Source: Acinetobacter sp. WCHAc010034
GTDB lineage: Bacteria; Pseudomonadota; Gammaproteobacteria; Pseudomonadales; Moraxellaceae
Direction of reading: 5' to 3'
DNA length: 49,649 nt
Assembly (NCBI RefSeq): GCF_001696615.3
Contig: NZ_CP032278.1
Location: forward strand, 1 to 49,649
Below are positions 34,502 through 42,527 of the stretch, piece after piece. Numbering within the stretch: the first letter of the stretch is position 1; each line of letters opens with the position of its first letter. A program made the position numbers and the translations under genes. The notes beneath the pieces are model-generated. The model searched no databases. It was not told the DNA's origin and was given only the letters and a program-made list of their open reading frames with translations.

Positions 34502-34741
34502 CATATCCCACTTTAGGTTTGGCAGCACCTTTTCAATCAGGTGGTTGTTTACACCAATCCAGCTATTGGCCAATTGAATATTGGTTTCGTCTACTTTTTT
34601 TGATTTTTTAAACAGCTTGGTAAAACCGAGTGCCAAAACAGGGGGACCATGTAAAAACGTGCTTCCTGTAATGACTGAACCAACTGTGAGTCCTTTACTG
34701 ACTTTTTGCAATAAGGATGCTTTTTTATGAGCAGTAGACAT
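34502..34741 (-). pseudogene. Truncated acyltransferase-like gene cut by ISCR27
   Basis: From the ATG at 34741 the frame encodes STAHKKASLLQKVSKGLTVG, a hydrophobic segment, KLFKKSKKVDETNIQLANSW and VLPNLKWDMGIGS, then runs into ISCR27. This resembles the N-terminus of YihG-type 1-acylglycerol-3-phosphate acyltransferases; the catalytic NHxSWxD motif would lie just beyond the break and is missing. It is probably a fragment of Acinetobacter chromosome marking the original Tn125 assembly site. Confidence 0.55.
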
Positions 34742-34979
34742 AAATCTAACCTTGAGTGTAGAGATTTAAAAAAATGTTCCAACTATAAACAACGGAAATT
34801 GAAATACAATTGTATATTTGAAGATGTTGACATTTTTTATGGATTTACCCATTTTCTGCAATTTTAATCCACTTTATCATAAGTGAAGCATTGGTATTTG
34901 GTGTATAAAGTTCTTAAAAACTTTTATTGAAACATATATCTCATGTTTTTAGAAATCCGATAAATTGAAAACAATGGAG

Positions 34980-36066
34980 GGCAGAGTAAAACTTGAAGTG
35001 CGACATAAACCACCTAATTAATTTAAAGGGTTTATGGAGTATATAAAATTGTCATACCATCATCTTAACTTTGAAGATCGTACTGCATTAATGCTTGAGT
35101 CAAGAAAAGAAGGCTTTTCAGCCAGAAAATTTGCTGAACTCATTAAAAGACATCCTAGTACGATCTATCGTGAGCTTAAAAGAAATAGCATCAATGACGT
35201 TTATCAAGCTCGATATGCTTCTGATAACACTTTTGCTAGACGTAGACGTGGTCACAGAAAACTCAAAATCGATTCAATCCTCTGGAAATTTATTGTTGAA
35301 GCGATCCGTTGTTTATGGTCTCCTCAGCAAATAGCAAAGCGTTTAAAGACATTTCCTGATTTGGATCAAACAATGAATGTAAGCCATACAACGATTTATT
35401 CAACGATACGAGCATTACCCAAGGGTGAGTTGAAAAAAGACTTATTATCCTGTCTACGTCATGAAAATAAAAAGCGAAAAGCTAACGGTGAACCTAAAAA
35501 AGATTCTATATTACAGGATATTAAAACTATTCATGAGCGCCCAGCCGAAGTTCAAGAAAGAAAAATACCGGGTCATTGGGAAGCTGATTTAATTAAAGGT
35601 AAAGACAATAAAAGTTCGATAGCAACACTTATTGAACGAAATACACGGCTCTGTATCTTGGCAACATTACCTGATGCAAAGGCAGAATCAGTGCGCAAGG
35701 CTTTAACTGAAGCTCTGAAATATTTACCTGCAGAACTGCGTAAAACGTTGACCTATGACCGTGGACGTGAGATGTCAGAACATAAAATACTCGAAGAAGA
35801 TTTAGGCATAGATGTATATTTCTGTGACCCACATTCACCCTGGCAAAAAGGCACATGCGAAAATATGAATGGTTTAATTAGGCAATATTTACCTAAAGGG
35901 ATTGATTTAAATCAGGCAGATCAGCATTATTTAAATCAAGTTGCCATGTCACTGAATACTCGTCCTAGAAAGGCGTTAGATTGGCTTACACCATTAGAGA
36001 AATTTGCTCAGCTTGTTGATTATCATATGGCTTTTGAAACTGTCGCACCTCATGTTTGAATTCGCC
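34980..36066 (+). mobile_element. ISAba125, right copy of Tn125
   Basis: 1087 bp with the same ends as the left copy. The right flank GTT (36067-36069) pairs with the left flank of the left copy; the inner flank is GAG. Confidence 0.95.
35034..36059 (+). CDS. ISAba125 transposase, copy 2
   Basis: 341 residues, identical to copy 1 at the protein level. Confidence 0.95.
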   Translation: MEYIKLSYHHLNFEDRTALMLESRKEGFSARKFAELIKRHPSTIYRELKRNSINDVYQARYASDNTFARRRRGHRKLKIDSILWKFIVEAIRCLWSPQQIAKRLKTFPDLDQTMNVSHTTIYSTIRALPKGELKKDLLSCLRHENKKRKANGEPKKDSILQDIKTIHERPAEVQERKIPGHWEADLIKGKDNKSSIATLIERNTRLCILATLPDAKAESVRKALTEALKYLPAELRKTLTYDRGREMSEHKILEEDLGIDVYFCDPHSPWQKGTCENMNGLIRQYLPKGIDLNQADQHYLNQVAMSLNTRPRKALDWLTPLEKFAQLVDYHMAFETVAPHV

Positions 36067-36516
36067 GTTTTATATCACCAATAAATCTAAATTTTGGTTT
36101 TTAAAATGAACTTATTTAAAATATCTAAAACTGTTTATTAGCTTAACTTGTGATTTAAGTTTTTATGAATATAAAATTGTTAATTTATTAGCTTTACAAG
36201 TTTATTTAAATTTCATCGTGCAACATTTTTAACCGATTTTATTATCGATGGTATTTTTTTGTCTGCTTTTCTTTTCCTAGTCTTTTATCTATCTGTCAGC
36301 CATATAGTATTTTATTAAATTCTTATGGGAAATGACGAATGTTAAATTATCTTAAGAGCTTTAATAATATCAATACTTATTTGATTTTATCGATAATTCT
36401 GCTGTTAATCATAATATCTCTAGATTATTTCTAAACTGAATGAATGTTTATAATGAGTGATTCATATTGCTATTGAAATCGCCTTCTCACTTTGAAAGAA
36501 GGCGAGGATGAGGGAC
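36067..36516. other. AT-rich spacer between ISAba125 copies 2 and 3
   Basis: 450 bp with no credible gene. The only clear element is a hairpin, CGCCTTCT/AGAAGGCG at 36480-36504, which lacks a good T-run and so is a weak terminator candidate. Confidence 0.6.
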
Positions 36517-37603
36517 GGCGAATTCAAACATGAGGTGCGACAGTTTGAAAAGTCTTATGATAATCAACAAGCTGAGCAAATTTCTCTAATGGTGTAAGCC
36601 AATCTAACGCTTTTCTAGGACGAGTATTCAGTGACATGGCAACTTGATTTAAATAATGCTGATCTGCCTGATTTAAATCAATCCCTTTAGGTAAATATTG
36701 CCTAATTAAACCATTCATATTTTCGCATGTGCCTTTTTGCCAGGGTGAATGTGGGTCACAGAAATATACATCTATGCCTAAATCTTCTTCAAGTATTTTA
36801 TGTTCTGCCATCTCGCGTCCACGGTCATAGGTCAACGTTTTACGCAGTTCTGCAGGTAAATATTTCAGAGCTTCAGTTAAAGCCTTGCGCACTGATTCTG
36901 CCTTTGCATCAGGTAATGTTGCCAAGATACAGAGCCGTGTATTTCGTTCAATAAGTGTTGCTATCGAACTTTTATTGTCTTTACCTTTAATTAAATCAGC
37001 TTCCCAATGACCCGGTATTTTTCTTTCTTGAACTTCGGCTGGGCGCTCATGAATAGTTTTAATATCCTGTAATATAGAATCTTTTTTAGGTTCACCGTTA
37101 GCTTTTCGCTTTTTATTTTCATGACGTAGACAGGATAATAAGTCTTTTTTCAACTCACCCTTGGGTAATGCTCGTATCGTTGAATAAATCGTTGTATGGC
37201 TTACATTCATTGTTTGATCCAAATCAGGAAATGTCTTTAAACGCTTTGCTATTTGCTGAGGAGACCATAAACAACGGATCGCTTCAACAATAAATTTCCA
37301 GAGGATTGAATCGATTTTGAGTTTTCTGTGACCACGTCTACGTCTAGCAAAAGTGTTATCAGAAGCATATCGAGCTTGATAAACGTCATTGATGCTATTT
37401 CTTTTAAGCTCACGATAGATCGTACTAGGATGTCTTTTAATAAGTTCAGCAAATTTTCTGGCTGAAAAGCCTTCTTTTCTTGACTCAAGCATTAATGCAG
37501 TACGATCTTCAAAGTTAAGATGATGGTATGACAATTTTATATACTCCATAAACCCTTTAAATTAATTAGGTGGTTTATGTCGCACTTCAAGTTTTACTCT
37601 GCC
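36517..37603 (-). mobile_element. ISAba125, third copy, inverted, outside Tn125
   Basis: 1087 bp with the same terminal repeats, flanked by GAC on both sides (36514-36516 and 37604-37606). It is therefore a separate insertion and not a leftover of Tn125. Confidence 0.95.
36524..37549 (-). CDS. ISAba125 transposase, copy 3
   Basis: 341 residues, intact. It differs from copies 1 and 2 by a few residues (REMAEHK instead of REMSEHK; YHKTFQTVAPHV instead of YHMAFETVAPHV), so it came from another lineage of the element. Confidence 0.95.
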   Translation of the reverse strand: MEYIKLSYHHLNFEDRTALMLESRKEGFSARKFAELIKRHPSTIYRELKRNSINDVYQARYASDNTFARRRRGHRKLKIDSILWKFIVEAIRCLWSPQQIAKRLKTFPDLDQTMNVSHTTIYSTIRALPKGELKKDLLSCLRHENKKRKANGEPKKDSILQDIKTIHERPAEVQERKIPGHWEADLIKGKDNKSSIATLIERNTRLCILATLPDAKAESVRKALTEALKYLPAELRKTLTYDRGREMAEHKILEEDLGIDVYFCDPHSPWQKGTCENMNGLIRQYLPKGIDLNQADQHYLNQVAMSLNTRPRKALDWLTPLEKFAQLVDYHKTFQTVAPHV

Positions 37604-37733
37604 GACTTTTATGTTGAATTATCATTTTAAAAATGCCTTATAAAAGAAGCTTAATGTGTTTTCTTATATAGGTTTAAACATAATTGTTGTATATCTTAAA
37701 TCCAATTGATCTTAAAATTTTCCTTTATTTTTT

Positions 37734-37770
37734 GTTATGAGTGCGAGAAAATTGTCAAAAAGGTCAATCA
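37734..37770. repeat. Partial copy of the 190-bp repeat (right end only)
   Basis: GTTATGAGTGCGAGAAAATT and the following TGTCAAAAAGGTCAATCAG match the right ends of the repeats at 9743 and 41176. As in those, it overlaps the stop of a minus-strand gene. Confidence 0.8.
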
Positions 37771-38411
37771 GACTGGGCGTTAATTTGTTTTGCATACTTT
37801 TTCCTATATCGAATTAAAGTCATATAACTAACACCATAATCTTTAGCTATTTGAGTGAAAGGGTATGAATCGTCCTTATTTTTAAGGGTATGAATTAACT
37901 CTTTTAGTTTTTCTTCTGTAATCGCAGGCGATCTTCCCTTGTATTTACCTTTCTTTTTTTTAGCTAATTTAATTCCCTCTGCTTGATTCTCACTAATAAT
38001 ACCCCTTTCAAGTTCAGCTACAGCGCCTAATACATGGAGTTGAAACTTATCGAACTTGTCATCTGAATTGGGGGTAAAGTTCAGGTTATTTTTGACAATA
38101 TGAACAGACACTCCTTTTTTATTTAGCTTTTGAACAATGGTTACAAGGTCAATCAAGCTACGTGCCAATCTAAAAACATCATGAGCGTACACAATGTCCC
38201 CACTACGGACATAATCGAACATTTCCTGAAGTGCAGGGCGTTTGGCAGTCTTTCCGCTAAAATGATCAATAAAAGTTTTATCTAGCTCAAAGGGTAGATC
38301 ATGGAGCTGTCTTTCAGGGTTTTGGTCTTTAGTGGATACACGGATATACCCCACTCTTTGAAAGGGTGTGTTTTTAATTTGATCTTCAATATCTAAATTT
38401 TCTTTTTCCAT
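37764..38411 (-). CDS. Serine recombinase (resolvase/invertase family)
   Basis: A 215-residue protein: catalytic domain with the nucleophile Ser in GYIRVSTKDQNPERQL, DHFSGKTAKRPALQEMFDYV, VYAHDVFRLARS and a C-terminal HTH (FTQIAKDYGVSYMTLIRYRKKY). The ATG at 38411 was chosen over a TTG ten codons upstream. It probably resolves plasmid multimers or inverts DNA. It is divergent from the gene at 38563, and the shared upstream region has large palindromes. Confidence 0.88.
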   Translation of the reverse strand: MEKENLDIEDQIKNTPFQRVGYIRVSTKDQNPERQLHDLPFELDKTFIDHFSGKTAKRPALQEMFDYVRSGDIVYAHDVFRLARSLIDLVTIVQKLNKKGVSVHIVKNNLNFTPNSDDKFDKFQLHVLGAVAELERGIISENQAEGIKLAKKKKGKYKGRSPAITEEKLKELIHTLKNKDDSYPFTQIAKDYGVSYMTLIRYRKKYAKQINAQSD

Positions 38412-38470
38412 AACCAGTATAACAAAATTAGATAACCTCAATGTTATATCACATTAGATTAACAAAACAA

Positions 38471-38537
38471 CCCTATTGTTATAGGGTTTTTAGGGTGTAT
38501 TATTATATAACAATAGGGTATACCCTATTGTTATATA
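38471..38537. promoter_or_regulatory. Operators between resolvase and the 38563 gene
   Basis: The half-site CCCTATTGTTAT occurs at 38471 and, as two facing copies, in a perfect 34-bp palindrome (38504-38537) with centre GTATAC. The position in a divergent promoter region suggests control of both directions by one dimeric regulator, perhaps the resolvase; the palindrome could also be its crossover (res) site. Confidence 0.65.
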
Positions 38538-38562
38538 TCTTCAGGTATAAGGAAAAATAACG

Positions 38563-38787
38563 ATGATTAATTTTAATGATCTAAGCGAATCTGAATTATT
38601 AAGGATTGCACAGACTGGCATATCAAACCGTATAGGATTGCGTACTTCAGGACATTTGCCTGAAGATGATAGACAGGCTCTTTCAATGGAGCTTCAGGGC
38701 TTGTACGAGCAAGATAGAGAACAGTTGATACAATCAATCAAGAAACATAGTGAAGCCTATAAAAGCGAGCAGAGTAATCAGGAATGA
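38563..38787 (+). CDS. Small acidic protein, zeta-toxin operon
   Basis: A 74-residue acidic helical protein with a good ribosome site (AAGGAAAA). It is the first gene of the unit that leads to the zeta-toxin-like gene, which is the place of an antitoxin, but it does not look like epsilon. Unknown family. Confidence 0.6.
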   Translation: MINFNDLSESELLRIAQTGISNRIGLRTSGHLPEDDRQALSMELQGLYEQDREQLIQSIKKHSEAYKSEQSNQE

Positions 38788-38959
38788 AAATTTTTTGCTG
38801 AAGCTAATTATAAGTCTAGTCGTGATTTATGGTTGCTTGGGCGTAGTGTTTGTTTCAGAGAACTTATCAGATAACACTGTAGGCATTATTGGATTTTGTG
38901 GACTGATATTACTACCTACAGTTTATAAGTTTGTTGGAACATTCTTTAAGGCACAATGA
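38750..38959 (+). CDS. Small membrane protein, zeta-toxin operon
   Basis: The frame (GTG at 38750, or TTG at 38795) encodes two membrane helices (LKLIISLVVIYGCLGVVFV; IIGFCGLILLPTVYKFV). It overlaps the preceding gene if the GTG is used. The start is uncertain and the role unknown. Confidence 0.45.
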   Translation: MKPIKASRVIRNENFLLKLIISLVVIYGCLGVVFVSENLSDNTVGIIGFCGLILLPTVYKFVGTFFKAQ

Positions 38960-38970
38960 AAGGGTGATCA

Positions 38971-40683
38971 ATGGACAACCAATACAAACTAAGTGACGAA
39001 GAACATAGCCTTGTATTTGAGAAAATTAAAGCTGATTTTCTGAATAACTCACTGTCTATAGTCAGCCCTAAAGTCGTCATTACTGGCGGTCAGCCTGCAT
39101 CGGGTAAAGGCAAGTTGGCAAGAGATTCTATAGATCAGTTCAAAGATAAAGGCGGGAGTGTAATTATTGACCCCGATCAATTAAGAGCCTATCACCCCAA
39201 GTATAATGAACTGCAAAAATTGGATGATAAAACATCTTCAGGATTCACCCACCATGATGCTAAAAAGTGGAGTTTAGAATTAATTGAAGAAGCTATAAGC
39301 CATAAGAAAAATATTGTTCTTGACCAAACAAGTGCAGATTTTCAAACCTTAAAAAATACAGTTCAAAATTTCAGAGATAAAGGCTACAAAGACGTTGAAT
39401 TAAAAATAATGGCTGTGCCTGAAATTACATCACGACAAGGTATATACCATCGTTATGAAATGGAAAAGGCGCTGTATGAAACTGGGCGTTTCGTCAATAT
39501 TGATATTCATAGTGAAATTTATCACAAGCTAGAAAACACAATAGAACAGTTAAAAGATGAACCCATAGTAGACAAGCTAACCGTTTATGACCGTCACTAT
39601 AACGCTATTGAACAAAAGGACTTTAAAGCTGAAAGGGAAAGACCATTTTCAGATCAGGAGCGCCAACAGCATGAATATAAATGGTTCAAAGTAATAGAAG
39701 CAATGCAAACACGCTTTGCCCCATATACAGAGGTTGAGATTGTAAAGGGGCTTCAGGAAAGTGACAGACTTAAATTGAATAATCAAAAACTGGTTAGTGA
39801 AGTGACCCAAGTTGATGAAAGTACAGGTGAGAAAATGGACGTAAAAATAGTCAGTAACTTAACTAGCAACTTACTTGTTGCCAAAGATGATTTTGAAAAA
39901 CAAGATGGTTATTTATCTAAAAATATCAAAGTTGATGGCGAGGACAATTTAGTTATGTTCCGTCAAAATCGAGATCATCTTGAGTTAATCAATGTTACTA
40001 AAAATGAAATGATGCTCGATAAGCCGATCGGTAATCATGATTCAAAACAACCTGAATCTACGGCATTACAGGTTTATATGGAGGTTAAAGAAAAGTTAAA
40101 TAACCTTGAAAATAAAATTTTAATGAAAGTAGATGAACAGCTATCAAATAAACCTAAAGCGCCTGAAGTGAAAGGAGATAGTAAGGCTGAAGTATCTCAA
40201 TTTCAAAGCAAAGCCCCAGAGCTAGATAAACACCAAATCATTAAAGAAGTCCGAATACAGCTAAAGCAAGAGGGGAAATTGGGTGCTGATTTTGCTAAGT
40301 CAGCTAATGGGCTATCCGTTGCTCATGGTGACTATATCAAGCTCAATGAAGCATACAGTCAAAAAGATGGTTTATTTAAAACCACTAATTTACCTAAAGA
40401 CGCTGAAATTAAAATCACAGGTCACACAACTAAAAAAGGTGAAACCTATGCAACAGGCGTTCATAACAATTCAAATGTAGAGTTAAAAATCAGAAGTGTT
40501 GAAGCCCGCTATGGTGATCAATATGTGAAACGCTATGAAACCAATCCTGAAGTAAAACAGGCTGTAGATCAGAGAGTGATAGCACAGCAAACAACATTTA
40601 AATCTTTATCTGCTTCAAGGGTACAGGAGTTAAGCCAGTCAAGCCCAAAGCAGGATAAGCCCACTTCAGGCATGAAATTTTAA
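38971..40683 (+). CDS. Zeta-toxin-like kinase with TraA-like C-terminal domain
   Basis: A 570-residue protein. Residues about 30-200 form a zeta-type kinase domain: Walker A GGQPASGKGK (39-48), IDPDQLRAYHPKY, ASGFTHHDA-like SSGFTHHDAKKW and IVLDQTS. Zeta toxins phosphorylate UDP-sugars of wall synthesis. Residues about 421-525 (IIKEVRIQLKQEGKLG, AHGDYIKLNEAY, KDGLFKTTNLPKDAEIKI) resemble the TraA C-terminus (IVSEVRASLKSKALLG, AKGELVKLTNDL, KTGLFKKVTFEKGTELKV). That domain may be a T4SS recognition module, so the protein may be transferred during mating. No classical epsilon antitoxin is seen. Confidence 0.8.
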   Translation: MDNQYKLSDEEHSLVFEKIKADFLNNSLSIVSPKVVITGGQPASGKGKLARDSIDQFKDKGGSVIIDPDQLRAYHPKYNELQKLDDKTSSGFTHHDAKKWSLELIEEAISHKKNIVLDQTSADFQTLKNTVQNFRDKGYKDVELKIMAVPEITSRQGIYHRYEMEKALYETGRFVNIDIHSEIYHKLENTIEQLKDEPIVDKLTVYDRHYNAIEQKDFKAERERPFSDQERQQHEYKWFKVIEAMQTRFAPYTEVEIVKGLQESDRLKLNNQKLVSEVTQVDESTGEKMDVKIVSNLTSNLLVAKDDFEKQDGYLSKNIKVDGEDNLVMFRQNRDHLELINVTKNEMMLDKPIGNHDSKQPESTALQVYMEVKEKLNNLENKILMKVDEQLSNKPKAPEVKGDSKAEVSQFQSKAPELDKHQIIKEVRIQLKQEGKLGADFAKSANGLSVAHGDYIKLNEAYSQKDGLFKTTNLPKDAEIKITGHTTKKGETYATGVHNNSNVELKIRSVEARYGDQYVKRYETNPEVKQAVDQRVIAQQTTFKSLSASRVQELSQSSPKQDKPTSGMKF

Positions 40684-41162
40684 TATTTCTTTCGCCAGTC
40701 ATAGGGGTTAATCGGGTTAGGACTTTTCCATAACCCGATTTTTTTTGATCGAGCATTATTCTCTAAATCTATGTATGTTCTATCAGGAAGATTGTAGCGA
40801 TAAGCCCAAGCGTAGCCACTGGCGACCATTGCTTTATTCACATTTAATTTATTCAAGTACAGCTCACCAAGAAACCTACCATTGTTATCAGTTCCATGCT
40901 CTTTAACGAGTACCGTTTTGTTTAAGACCATAGACATTAAATATTGTTTCGATTGTTGACCATAAGGCTGTGTAGGCGAATTTTTAGCATTATTGGCAAC
41001 TTCAGGGGCATCTATGAATGACAGTCTAACCCGCCATTTAGTGTTGTTTGGTTTTGTGATACTCACAGTATCACCGTCTAAAACGTAAGTGACTTTGCCG
41101 TAATAATCAGCGTGACAGTATGCTGAAAACAAAAAAAGGGTAATACAAAAAAGCTTATTCAT
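40680..41162 (-). CDS. Secreted thermonuclease-like protein
   Basis: A 160-residue protein with a signal peptide (MNKLFCITLFLFSAYCHA) and a staphylococcal-nuclease domain: VTYVLDGDTVSI, RVRLSFIDAPEV, GRFLGELYL with the catalytic Arg, and AWAYRYN. Similar exported nucleases are found near T4SS genes of conjugative plasmids. Its stop overlaps that of the zeta-like gene by 4 bp (convergent). Confidence 0.85.
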   Translation of the reverse strand: MNKLFCITLFLFSAYCHADYYGKVTYVLDGDTVSITKPNNTKWRVRLSFIDAPEVANNAKNSPTQPYGQQSKQYLMSMVLNKTVLVKEHGTDNNGRFLGELYLNKLNVNKAMVASGYAWAYRYNLPDRTYIDLENNARSKKIGLWKSPNPINPYDWRKKY

Positions 41163-41175
41163 TTTGGTTCACCAT

Positions 41176-41365
41176 AAAACCGTTTTAGCACGTATGGACT
41201 TGCAACTTCATTGCTTGGTCCATACGTGCTAAAACTCTTACTGTGAAAAATCATATCCCGATGCTTGGTCAAAACTGCAAGTATGCAGTCTTAACCAGGC
41301 ATCTACTTTATTGAATGATTTAAGTGGGTTATGAGTGCGAGGAAATTGTCAAAAAGGTCAATCAG
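41176..41365. repeat. 190-bp hairpin-rich repeat, copy 2
   Basis: Partner of 9743-9931. In this copy the first hairpin is perfect: TTTTAGCACGTATGGAC pairs over 17 bp with GTCCATACGTGCTAAAA. It lies between two minus-strand genes: its right end overlaps the stop of the 41362 gene and its left end is 14 bp from the nuclease start. Confidence 0.85.
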
Positions 41366-41823
41366 TAGTTTGGATTCTTTTGGCGTAAAATCTTCAATTC
41401 TTCTTTGCTAATCGCTTCGTTATTAACGATCTTGCTTTCAATTGAGTTGATTTTATCGTTTGAATTTACAGCCTTGATATAGTCAAGATCGGCTTGACTA
41501 AGCTCAGGCATAATTTCACTGGCTTGATAAATCACTACAGGTTCTTTGACTGATTCAGATTGGATCTCTTTTACTACTTTTTTAGCTTCAGGCGCTTTTG
41601 AAGTTGTTTGTGTAGTTGTGACTGTATTAATTAAAGGGCTTTCAGGTACTTTAGAAACAGATACAGTTTTTCCGTCTTTTTTAACCTCTATTTCGCCTTT
41701 TTTAGTGGTCAGTGATGTATGACTAGCCTCTATAGCAACTGGCGTTTCTGTGCCATTCTGTGCTGTTTCAGCGTATGTATTGAAAGCGATTAAGGCTAAT
41801 ACAGGGATTATGATTTTTTTCAT
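41362..41823 (-). CDS. Exported protein at the end of the T4SS region
   Basis: A 153-residue protein with signal peptide MKKIIIPVLALIAFNTYA and a Lys/Glu/Thr-rich low-complexity mature part. It is separated from virB5 by a terminator at 41844-41876, so it may be transcribed at a lower level or from its own promoter. Function unknown. Confidence 0.65.
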   Translation of the reverse strand: MKKIIIPVLALIAFNTYAETAQNGTETPVAIEASHTSLTTKKGEIEVKKDGKTVSVSKVPESPLINTVTTTQTTSKAPEAKKVVKEIQSESVKEPVVIYQASEIMPELSQADLDYIKAVNSNDKINSIESKIVNNEAISKEELKILRQKNPNY

Positions 41824-41843
41824 AGATAATCCTAAAATTTAGA

Positions 41844-41876
41844 CAAAAAAAAGCTAACAACCTGAATTGTTAGCTT
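41844..41876 (-). terminator. Terminator after virB5
   Basis: AAGCTAACAA/TTGTTAGCTT stem followed on the minus strand by TTTTTT. It ends the virB1-virB5 unit. Confidence 0.88.
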
Positions 41877-41885
41877 GTGATGAAA

Positions 41886-42527
41886 TTAGTTACCAAACCA
41901 CGATTTAAAGCTTTGCGTACTGGTCACACCGCTTGAAGCATTGTTAGATGCAAGGTTAGTTTGAACAGCCGACAATTTAGCACCAATCGAGTTGATATAA
42001 CCTTGTTCAATAGCAATGGCATTTGCTAAGTCTTGGGCTTCTTTAATATTGCGGGTCGAGTTAATTTTGTTCTTCAGTGTGGTTAAGTTTGCTACATGCT
42101 CATTTAAAGCATTATAGGAAGCATCACTGAAAGCAAAGCCAGTCTTAACCGTGTTGTAATTTCGCTTGTATTGATCATTGCCTAGCAATTGATTCATACC
42201 ATCTGAACCAATGGTAGTAAGCACTTTGTCATAAGCCTTTTGAGCATTACCAAATGAGCCAGTCTTTTGATTGGCTACTACGTCTTGCCAAGAGCCTGAA
42301 ACAACGTCTTGCACATTCTTAACGCCTGAAGTTCCGATACCAGTATTACCAGTCGTACTTTCATATTGTTTCTTCATGATCTCGTATTGCTGTTGCATTT
42401 GAACCAATTGCTTGACCATATTTGCAACGGCTGTCGGGTCGAATACAACGTCCCAAGCGTTTGCTGTGTTGGCAGTAAAGGCTAAAGCAAAAGCTACAGC
42501 CGACATTTTTATTTTATTCATTTTCAT
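41886..42527 (-). CDS. virB5: VirB5 minor pilin / adhesin
   Basis: A 213-residue protein: signal peptide ending in ANAW, the VirB5/TrbJ start VVFDPTAVANMVKQLVQMQQ and the C-terminal AQDLANAIAIEQGYINS. VirB5 sits at the pilus tip. The start overlaps the virB4 stop by 4 bp (ATGA). A second VirB5-like domain is encoded in the fusion gene at 48039. Confidence 0.88.
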   Translation of the reverse strand: MKMNKIKMSAVAFALAFTANTANAWDVVFDPTAVANMVKQLVQMQQQYEIMKKQYESTTGNTGIGTSGVKNVQDVVSGSWQDVVANQKTGSFGNAQKAYDKVLTTIGSDGMNQLLGNDQYKRNYNTVKTGFAFSDASYNALNEHVANLTTLKNKINSTRNIKEAQDLANAIAIEQGYINSIGAKLSAVQTNLASNNASSGVTSTQSFKSWFGN

